From contig NZ_CP084622.1 of the NCBI RefSeq assembly GCF_020422885.1, forward strand, positions 2,127,001-2,191,000: DNA of 64,000 nucleotides, given 5' to 3'. Positions 57,816-64,000 of this stretch are shown piece after piece (within the stretch, counting starts at the first letter, position 1; each line of letters starts with the position of its first letter). The position numbers and the translations under genes are program-made. The notes under the pieces were generated by a model. That model worked only from the letters and a program-made list of their open reading frames with translations. It had not been told where the DNA came from and ran no database searches. Origin of the DNA: Mesobacillus sp. S13. GTDB taxonomy: Bacteria; Bacillota; Bacilli; Bacillales; Cytobacillaceae.

Positions 57816-58016
57816 TTAAGCTTTTTGAACGTTAGCAGCTTGAGCTCCACGAGCACCTTGCTCAACGTCAAATGTAACTTTTTGACCTTCGTCTAAAGAT
57901 TTGAAACCTTCACTTTGGATAGCTGAGAAGTGTACGAATACGTCGTCTCCACCTTCGCGCTCGATGAATCCGAAGCCTTTTTCTGCATTAAACCATTTAA
58001 CTGTACCTTGTTCCAT
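57816..58016 (-). CDS. cspC: cold-shock protein CspC
   Basis: 66 residues. RNP1 KGFGFIE and RNP2 VFVHF are present. The sequence [20 protein letters not shown], then [20 protein letters not shown], is nearly that of B. subtilis CspC as recalled. It is an RNA chaperone binding single-stranded nucleic acid. The AGGAGG site is preceded by a GTGCG/CGCAC hairpin, and the leader of over 100 bases fits the long cold-responsive untranslated regions of csp genes. Confidence 0.95.
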   Translation of the reverse strand: MEQGTVKWFNAEKGFGFIEREGGDDVFVHFSAIQSEGFKSLDEGQKVTFDVEQGARGAQAANVQKA

Positions 58017-58530
58017 TTTTGTTGCCTCCTAGTGCGTTATCGCACAACGTATTACTATCCTTGCCCAAAGTGATCATCAAGACGAAAAGTTAATACTTAT
58101 ACTATCCTTTACACCGAACAAAAATAATTCTAATTCATCATAACAGGGATCGAAAAATATAGCAAATCATCCCGGCCATAACTTGGAAAGAGTCTATTCC
58201 CGCTGACTATGAAGGTTGCTGTAAGAACAAAGAAGTTATTATGTAAGTCCTTAATCCTAAGCTTTGTAACATCAAGTGGATAGATCCCCGCGCAGCCCAT
58301 TGTGAAGATTTTATGTTTGCCTCAGATGTTTTCATCATATAGAACAAACTGGTTGGGGAAAACGTGGTTTTTATTAAAGAAATCAAAGGGAATCAATCCG
58401 AAGGTAGCGAATAGTTATAGCATACTGGGTGAATCGTTAGGGGTGTGGTTAATGGCCCTTCAGAATTTATATAAATATAGATTTAAAAGAACCTAAAGTA
58501 TAAAACAGCTGCTACGTAAGGAGTCTTTCC

Positions 58531-58749
58531 ATGGATGCTTTCCTAATCATCGCCTTTACCTTCATTATTTCATTAATTTATTATGCTATAAACTTATACT
58601 TTCCAGATAAAAGCAGGCTGAAGTATTACATAGCTTTATCCTTCGGAATCATTGGTATATTTGGCTGGGCATATATATGGTTGGGGAATGGATGGTTATT
58701 AGCCGCTGTAGTTAGTACGATTTTATCTTACTTTCAGCTATATCATTGA
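58531..58749 (+). CDS. 72-residue membrane protein, unknown
   Basis: ATG after AAGGAG. Three hydrophobic helices (AFLIIAFTFIISLIYYAINLYF, YIALSFGIIGIFGWAYIWL, WLLAAVVSTILSYF). No family certain; YesK-like small membrane proteins have a similar look. In the gap 58017-58530 I see the cspC leader, then a 64-codon reading at 58302-58496 without a good start site, not called. Confidence 0.6.
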   Translation: MDAFLIIAFTFIISLIYYAINLYFPDKSRLKYYIALSFGIIGIFGWAYIWLGNGWLLAAVVSTILSYFQLYH

Positions 58750-58929
58750 TTACCGCTTTCATTATAGACTTAATCTTTAGGAAGAAAAAATATCAATGAA
58801 AATAAAAATAATCATAAATCGATACATATTGTAACTGGAAATGAGGAGATGGATTTGCAACTCATTCCACCATTAGGTTCAGTGATTTATTTGATACATG
58901 GATTATTGTAATTAGGGGGCTGTATTCCA

Positions 58930-59451
58930 ATAAATCGAAAGAAGTTGTTATTAGGTTTCATATTTCTTATAGGTATAGTTAGCTTTTGGGTTTGGTATTC
59001 CTTACCCAAAGAAATCAATCAAGCATTTGAAGGAATCGTTTACGGAGTTGGAAATAAAAGCAATCAATTAAATGAAGAAGTTACAATTACTATTAAAGGT
59101 AAATTGTATAGAAAAATTTTTAACCAAGATCGTTTTAAAGGAACCATAGATATAAAAGGAGAGTTGCCAAAAAATATTATCATTGATAAGAAGGAAGTAG
59201 AAGTGGTTTTTATTGAAAACGGCGGCTCTTTATTAATCGGGGATTCCCCCTACGGCTTTTTTTATATAAATAAGGATTTAAGTGAGCTAACTATTATCGT
59301 TTACGAACTGCTTGAGTCTGTAAGTGATAATGCCACATATGAATGGGACCCTAAAGGCGGGCTATTAATATCTGGACCTGCAACAAATAGAAAAGAAGCT
59401 TTAAACATATCAAACAAATTAATAGAGGATCTACTTAAACCACTTGAATAG
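58930..59451 (+). CDS. membrane-anchored protein, possible AUA start
   Basis: The best N-terminus is NRKKLLLGFIFLIGIVSFW, a standard signal anchor, but its first codon would be ATA at 58930, 12 bases after AGGGGG. Otherwise translation begins at TTG 58945 without a ribosome site. The outer domain of about 145 residues ends ALNISNKLIEDLLKPLE. It may be a gene that lost its ATG. Proteins with the same layout (anchor, TITIKGKLYRKIF, DIKGELP) occur at 40332, so the two could be distantly related. Confidence 0.55.
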   Translation: MNRKKLLLGFIFLIGIVSFWVWYSLPKEINQAFEGIVYGVGNKSNQLNEEVTITIKGKLYRKIFNQDRFKGTIDIKGELPKNIIIDKKEVEVVFIENGGSLLIGDSPYGFFYINKDLSELTIIVYELLESVSDNATYEWDPKGGLLISGPATNRKEALNISNKLIEDLLKPLE

Positions 59452-59516
59452 ATGTTTATTTGTAAAGTTTATATTTTAATTAAGGGTTCGATCATGCAAG
59501 AAGGATTGAGGAACAA

Positions 59517-59544
59517 TTTGTTGAATGCCTTATTCAACAAACGG
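59517..59544 (+). repeat. isolated cassette repeat, left half (R14)
   Basis: Perfect ten-base arms TTTGTTGAAT / ATTCAACAAA, then CGG. Placed between two plus-strand genes, 25 bases before ATG 59569, exactly as in the 36-46 kb array. Confidence 0.65.
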
Positions 59545-59568
59545 CTAAAAATATACGGAGGTATAGTT

Positions 59569-59853
59569 ATGTGGGTAATATTTGGGGTCATTGCAATAGT
59601 AGCAACGTTTATAAATCTTTATATGTATTCAGCAGGGAAGGATTACAAGCTTGCGATGGCGATGGGATTATCATTTACAGCATTAACACTTTGTGCAGAT
59701 TACAGTTATGTATCTCGGTGGGTAAAAGTAGAAGATTGGGCGGCTTTGGCGGATGTAGTACCTGGTATGGCAAGGGCATTATGGTTTTTGACGATTGTTT
59801 CGATCTTACTAAATATAGCACCTATATTTTTAGAAAGAATACGCAGGAAATAA
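59569..59853 (+). CDS. three-helix membrane protein, unknown
   Basis: 94 residues from ATG 59569 after CGGAGG; a longer reading from 59452 runs through the repeat and is rejected. Three hydrophobic segments (VIFGVIAIVATFINLYMY, AMAMGLSFTALTLCADY, LWFLTIVSILLNIAPIFL). Conserved-looking CADYSYVSRWVKVEDWAAL between. No family name recalled with certainty. Confidence 0.65.
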   Translation: MWVIFGVIAIVATFINLYMYSAGKDYKLAMAMGLSFTALTLCADYSYVSRWVKVEDWAALADVVPGMARALWFLTIVSILLNIAPIFLERIRRK

Positions 59854-60155
59854 TGACTTTTTGTCCTTTCATTTATATAATGTGCAGGCCTTTATGAATA
59901 ACAAAAGGTGCGTATATTCAATAACAAGGTATGCGCATTGAAGTTGTATGATACTATAAAAAAGTACTACGCCAACATGCAGTAACGGGTTCTCTTGTGA
60001 AGTGCCAACGTGAAAAAGCAATCCAATGCATGTTATTTTTATCCTACCCAATAATGTGAACAAGACTAAGTATTGTACTTTGTTTTTTGGAAATAGTTCA
60101 AAAAAATTGATTCCAATTGTTTTTAGGACAGGATATACTCAAATTAAATAAAAAA

Positions 60156-60250
60156 CTGATAAAGGCAAACTTGTTGAAAGGCAAGGACGCAAAGCCATGG
60201 GCCTTAGTGTAAAGAGATATTTCCTTTGCATATGGTTGCCAGGTTGCCAG
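60156..60250 (+). ncRNA. c-di-GMP-I (GEMM) riboswitch
   Basis: Diagnostic elements in order: GGCAAAC, a stem CTTG/CAAG closed by a GAAA tetraloop, GGACGCAAAGCC (tetraloop receptor and ligand pocket), GGGCCTTA, a long third stem, and GGTTGCCAGGTTGCC closing. It lies in the leader of the secreted protein gene at 60293. A downstream hairpin (GCCAGAC ... GTCTTGGC) just before the AAGGAG site may be the expression platform. The 59854-60155 gap holds only a possible degenerate cassette repeat near 59891-59928. Confidence 0.9.
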
Positions 60251-60292
60251 ACTCCCAAAATGGTGTCTTGGCCATTATAAGGAGCGGAGAAT

Positions 60293-61186
60293 ATGAATAT
60301 CAATAAATACCTCTTATTAAGTCTTGTCTTACTTATGGGTTTTGGTCCTCTTCAAACCCTTTCTCAACCCATTAAAGCTCATGCTAACGCAGGAGTTCCA
60401 ACGGCAACATGGCTTTGGAATACTTCAACGATTGCTACGCAAGGAAACGAGATCCTTTCATTCGCAGGAAACAATCAAGTTAAGCAAATTTACCTTCAAG
60501 TTAATAAAGACATCCCTTTCAATACTTATAAAACATTTATTCAAAAAGCAACTGAAAAAGGCATAGAAATACACGCTTTAGATGGCTCACCACAATGGGT
60601 TTCCTCTAAAGGTTCTGCTTATTCTAAGGAATTCTTTAATTGGGTGGGGAACTACCAAAAATCAGCCTCACAGACACAAAGATTTACTGGTATTCATTTA
60701 GATATAGAGCCATACCTATATAGTGGCTGGAACTCTAAATTCAAGAATACTGTACTTGCATATCAAAATATTATCAATCATGCTGCTATTACTTCAGAAC
60801 AACTTGGACTTACATTTGGAATCGATATTCCTTTCTGGTTTGATGAAATTGCCTACAGCAATACTTACGGGAAAGGTAATTTAGCTAATTGGGCGATTAA
60901 GACAACAAGCTTTACGACTATAATGGCATACCGCGATCAGGCTGCAGGAGGAAACGGAATTATTGAGCTAGTGAGAAATGAAGTACAATATGCTTCCTCT
61001 CTTGGCAAACCCATTGTGATTGGAGTAGAAACTGGCAAATCAGAAGAAGCCAATCTTGTTAGTTTTTATGAAGAAGGTGCTGCTCATATGTATAGTCAGC
61101 TTTCTTTAGTGAAGAGTGCGTATCCACAACCGGATGTGACTTTTGCCATTCATCATTTACACAGTTGGATGATAATGGCTCCCTAA
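60293..61186 (+). CDS. secreted TIM-barrel-like protein under c-di-GMP riboswitch control
   Basis: 297 residues after AAGGAGCG. Signal peptide (YLLLSLVLLMGFGPLQTL, cleavage near AHA). The mature chain has the order of a glycoside-hydrolase-like barrel: TATWLWNTSTI at the start, GIHLDIEPYLYSGW with Asp and Glu in the place of catalytic acids, FTTIMAYRDQA and IVIGVETGKSEE. Similar Bacillus cereus group proteins are labelled amidase or hypothetical. With the riboswitch it is probably tied to the biofilm/motility switch. The substrate, perhaps an exopolysaccharide, is inference. Confidence 0.7.
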   Translation: MNINKYLLLSLVLLMGFGPLQTLSQPIKAHANAGVPTATWLWNTSTIATQGNEILSFAGNNQVKQIYLQVNKDIPFNTYKTFIQKATEKGIEIHALDGSPQWVSSKGSAYSKEFFNWVGNYQKSASQTQRFTGIHLDIEPYLYSGWNSKFKNTVLAYQNIINHAAITSEQLGLTFGIDIPFWFDEIAYSNTYGKGNLANWAIKTTSFTTIMAYRDQAAGGNGIIELVRNEVQYASSLGKPIVIGVETGKSEEANLVSFYEEGAAHMYSQLSLVKSAYPQPDVTFAIHHLHSWMIMAP

Positions 61187-61223
61187 GAACATTGGCAAAG
61201 GGATAAAAAAAATCACCTTTAGA

Positions 61224-61265
61224 AAAACCCGCTAAATACCTTATAAAGGTAATTAGCGGGTTTTT
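61224..61265 (+). terminator. terminator of the secreted protein gene
   Basis: AAAACCCGCTAA ... TTAGCGGGTTTTT with an inner TACCTT/AAGGTA pairing. Confidence 0.9.
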
Positions 61266-61397
61266 CACCTGATTTTGAGTATTAACTGCAGAATTTCTTG
61301 TGCCCCTACAGTTACGTCAATCGATTTACTAAGATAAATATGTAAATAAGGGACTATTTTTGAAGAAGAATTACTTCAAAACGAAAATCATTGAAAA

Positions 61398-61493
61398 ATG
61401 TTTGACGAATCTAGCAACTACAATGTCATTGCACATGTAACAGCCAGAGATATGCACAAAATGCCGAAAATCCAGCTGGAAATAAGCGAATAA
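61398..61493 (+). pseudogene. possible gene fragment
   Basis: Reads MFDESSNYNVIAHVTARDMH and then KMPKIQLEISE before TAA. No convincing ribosome site; a terminator follows at once. Probably the 3' end of a lost gene. Nothing else was identified in 61266-61690. Confidence 0.35.
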
Positions 61494-61498
61494 CAGAG

Positions 61499-61526
61499 AA
61501 GAATGGGCTTCCATTCTTTTTTTATC
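61499..61526 (+). terminator. terminator
   Basis: AAGAATGG / CCATTCTT stem followed by T7. Confidence 0.75.
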
Positions 61527-61691
61527 GGTAATTTTTTAACTAATTTCATTCAAAAATCCTATTTTCTTTAGTAATTACGACTGTGATTGAAACAATAAAA
61601 AGAAGACATCTGGAATCGCCCCAACTTATGCAGTTCCTTAAAATCTGACCTTAACCAACCAGAGTGTTTCGTGTAATATTCTAATAATCGT

Positions 61692-61741
61692 TTGACTATT
61701 TGAAATCCATTGCATATACTGATACTCAAATAAATGTTTGA
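61692..61741 (+). promoter_or_regulatory. cad promoter and CadC operator
   Basis: TTGACT (61692-61697), 17 bases, TATACT (61715-61720). The dyad TCAAA-TAAATG-TT TGA (61726-61741) overlaps the start and closely resembles the known CadC operator of plasmid pI258. Confidence 0.8.
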
Positions 61742-61759
61742 ATGAGAGGTGAGAATTCT

Positions 61760-62128
61760 TTGAAACATGATGATGTGTGTGAGATAACTTGTTTTGATGG
61801 ACCTAAAGTGAACCGGGTAAAGGATTCTTTATCTAAACATAATACATTTTCTGTTTCTAAAATGTTCAAGGCATTGGCAGACGATACAAGGTTAAAAATT
61901 GCTTTTGCATTAAGTGAAGAAGATGAGCTTTGTGTGTGTGACGTTGCCAATATTGTAGGGTGTACAACCGCAACTGCTTCCCATCATTTACGACTGCTCC
62001 GCAACATGGGGCTGGCGAAATATCGGAAAGATGGAAAGCTGGTTTTTTACTCTTTAGATGATGAACATGTAAGACAACTGATTCAACTAGCCTTTACTCA
62101 TGAAAAGGAGGGGAAAGTTCATGGATAA
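61760..62128 (+). CDS. cadC: CadC, ArsR-family Cd/Pb/Zn-responsive repressor
   Basis: 122 residues from TTG 61760 after GAGGTGAG. Counting from this start, Cys fall at 7, 11, 58 and 60 (DVCEITC and ELCVCD), exactly the four alpha3N ligands of S. aureus CadC. The winged helix carries CTTATASHHLRLLRNMGL as recognition region. Metal binding releases it from the operator upstream. It overlaps cadA by eight bases. Confidence 0.95.
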   Translation: MKHDDVCEITCFDGPKVNRVKDSLSKHNTFSVSKMFKALADDTRLKIAFALSEEDELCVCDVANIVGCTTATASHHLRLLRNMGLAKYRKDGKLVFYSLDDEHVRQLIQLAFTHEKEGKVHG

Positions 62129-64000
62129 AGCGATTGAACAATCAGCCGAAAAACATGTATACCGCATACAGGGATTCAGCTGATCAGGCTGTGCGACTAC
62201 GTTCGAAAAGAACGTAAAACACCTGGAGGGTGTTTCAGATGCAAGTGTTAACTTTGGAGCTTCCAAACTTGTATTATACGGGAATGCGTCCATTGAACAA
62301 CTTGAAAAGGCAGGGGCCTTTGAGAATCTTAAAGTTATACCGGAGAAGGAACGATTTGAAGAAAAGAAAGAACCATTTTTGAAAAAGCATGCTACGGTCA
62401 TCACATCATTTGTTTTCTTGCTTATGGGTTGGATTTCCGGACAGTTTAACGGAGAAGAGAATATCGCCTCCATTATTGCTTACGCAGCCTCGATCCTAAT
62501 AGGAGGCTACCGACTGTTTAACACAGGGTTGAAGAACCTGTATCGCTTAAATTTTGATATGAAAACCTTGATGACCATTGCCGTCATCGGTGCAGCTTTC
62601 ATTGGTGAATGGGGAGAAGGTGCTACAGTTGTCATCCTGTTTGCCATCAGTGAAGCCCTTGAGACCTACTCAATGGATAAAGCCCGCCAATCCATTCGAT
62701 CATTAATGGACATTGCTCCAAGGGAAGCCTTGATCAGAAGAGGCAATCAGGAAATGATGATTTCTGTCGATGAAATTCTGATCGGAGATATTATGATTGT
62801 CAAACCCGGGCAAAAAATTGCGATGGATGGCATCGTTTTAAAGGGATCTTCAGCTATTAACCAGGCAGCGATCACTGGGGAGTCTGTGCCAGTGGCTAAA
62901 ACAATTGATGATGAAGTTTTTGCCGGAACTCTTAATGAAGAAGGGCTTCTCGAGGTTAAAGTAACGAAACATGTGGATGACACAACCATTGCGAAAATCA
63001 TCCACTTGGTTGAAGAAGCACAAGCTGAGCGAGCACCTTCACAGGCATTTGTCGATCGCTTTGCAAAATATTACACGCCGGTCATTATGTTGATCGCTCT
63101 TGGAGTTGCCGTCATACCTCCACTTTTCGGAGCTGACTGGAACACCTGGATCTATCAAGGTTTAGCAGTATTGGTAGTCGGCTGTCCATGTGCCCTTGTT
63201 GTTTCTACACCCGTATCAATTGTTACTGCAATTGGAAACGCAGCCCGAAACGGCGTATTAATCAAGGGTGGAATTCATCTTGAAGAAATGGGATCGATCA
63301 AGGCCATTGCTTTTGATAAAACAGGAACATTAACAAAAGGGGTTCCTGTTGTTACCGATTACCTCTCGGAAGATGGGGCAACAAACGAACAATTAAAAAT
63401 TATTGCAGCATTAGAAAATGGTTCTCAACATCCACTGGCTACTGCGATCATGAAGAAGGCAGAGGAAGAAAACCTGGATTATAAGAGTGTTGATATTACT
63501 GACTTTACCTCGATAACGGGAAAAGGAATACAAGGGAATATCAACGGTGAGACATATTTTGTCGGCAGCCCGAATTTGTTTGAAGAAATCCTGACTGACG
63601 GAATTAGGTCCGAACTAAAAGAGAAAATTGAAACCTTACAAAGCCAGGGGAAAACCGTGATGGTTGCTGGAACGTCATCAGAAATTACCGCTTTGATTGC
63701 TGTTGCAGATGAAGTGAGAGAAACGAGTCAAACAGTGATTCAAAAACTTCATTCTTTGGGTATCGAGAAAACAATCATGTTAACTGGTGATAACTCAAGG
63801 ACTGCGAATGCCATCGGAAATCAAGTAGGCGTTTCAGATATTAAAGCAGAGCTGTTACCGCATGATAAGCTTAATTACATTAAGGATCTCAGACAAGAAT
63901 TTAACCGTGTATCCATGGTCGGTGATGGAGTAAACGATGCTCCTGCGCTTGCAGCTTCAACTGTGGGGGTTGCTATGGGAGGTGCAGGGACAGATACAGC
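62121..64000 (+). CDS. cadA: CadA Cd/Zn/Pb P-type ATPase, with TGA at codon 21; runs off the window
   Basis: ATG 62121 follows GGAGGGG. The reading is [20 protein letters not shown]: the TGA at 62181-62183 replaces the first Cys of the CxxC in the N-terminal metal-binding domain. After it the frame is open for 605 codons to base 64000. P-type ATPase features are intact: phosphatase TGES (AITGESVPV), ion-site CPC ([10 protein letters not shown]), DKTGTLT and GDGVNDAP. The HMA domain, eight helices and catalytic loops match CadA. Either a nonsense mutation, read-through, or selenocysteine. The 3' end is outside the window. Confidence 0.88.

Noticed and set aside
58302..58496. 64-residue gene
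   Set aside because: No ribosome site before the ATG and no family features; composition looks non-coding.
59891..59928. Further cassette repeat copy
   Set aside because: Only loose similarity (ATGAATAAC ... TTCAATAAC) without the GCAG core; too weak to list as a feature.
62199..62215. Firm call of a SECIS element
   Set aside because: The hairpin follows from conserved CadA coding sequence and no selenocysteine genes are visible here, so it is kept only as a hypothesis.

Overview
The window is chromosomal DNA from a Bacillaceae member (Bacillus, Mesobacillus or Cytobacillus-like). The evidence is a CspC that looks nearly the same as the Bacillus subtilis protein, an Spx protein, a YcgT-type ferredoxin-NADP reductase, a perfect 7-1-7 Fur box, RsbR-type STAS proteins, strong AGGAGG ribosome sites with many TTG and GTG starts, and T-tailed intrinsic terminators. 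No rRNA, tRNA, CRISPR or prophage was seen.

Layout. 0-3 kb: the end of an ECF sigma gene overlapping a membrane anti-sigma-like gene, then an IS1182-type insertion that appears to have duplicated that gene's terminator. 3-14 kb: ordinary core-like genes (esterase, MEDS protein, MBL hydrolases, Lrp, PLP enzyme, LysE exporter, LysM/SPOR protein, Spx, Rrf2, L,D-transpeptidase, YetF-like protein). 14.3-14.76 kb: a non-coding array of about 22 degenerate 21-bp units. 15-24 kb: lipoproteins, thioesterase, TolB-like propeller, SDR, intracellular endonuclease I. 22.3-28.1 kb: an iron locus, with a hydroxamate-type ABC transporter divergent from ycgT and a nuclease-fold Fe-S protein, with a Fur box between. 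28-35 kb: two RsbR paralogues, a split DMT transporter around a Crp-type regulator, PAP2 phosphatase, a soluble chemoreceptor with an Fnr-like box, and a short holin-like type I toxin with a hairpin over its ribosome site.

36-46 kb is the most unusual part. It is AT-rich accessory DNA in which small, mostly plus-strand genes (lipoproteins, tiny membrane proteins, metallopeptidase, Nudix, NTF2-like, HAD) are separated by copies of one imperfectly palindromic repeat of about 37-48 bp. One repeat-gene-repeat unit is duplicated with its repeats, and a broken gene end is joined to it exactly at a repeat. Several genes here are broken (msrA remnant, a frameshifted gene, an amber-interrupted gene, a trmO/tsaA relic). 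Single copies recur at 57.5 and 59.5 kb. No integrase or transposase accompanies the array in this window.

46.8-52.3 kb: GNAT enzyme, then a minus-strand operon of MMPL/RND exporter, OmpR-type regulator, histidine kinase and a small heme-copper-oxidase-like membrane protein. 52.4-60 kb: accessory genes including a frameshifted DUF4275 gene, an AadK-like aminoglycoside nucleotidyltransferase, a methyltransferase and cspC. 60.1-61.2 kb: a c-di-GMP-I riboswitch before a secreted TIM-barrel protein. 61.7-64 kb: cadC and cadA with a CadC operator. In cadA codon 21 is TGA in place of the first Cys of the CxxC metal-binding motif, while the following 605 codons are open to the window edge.

Calls rest on reading the sequence and on recalled family features; no database search was run. 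Starts were moved inward where a good ribosome site decides them.
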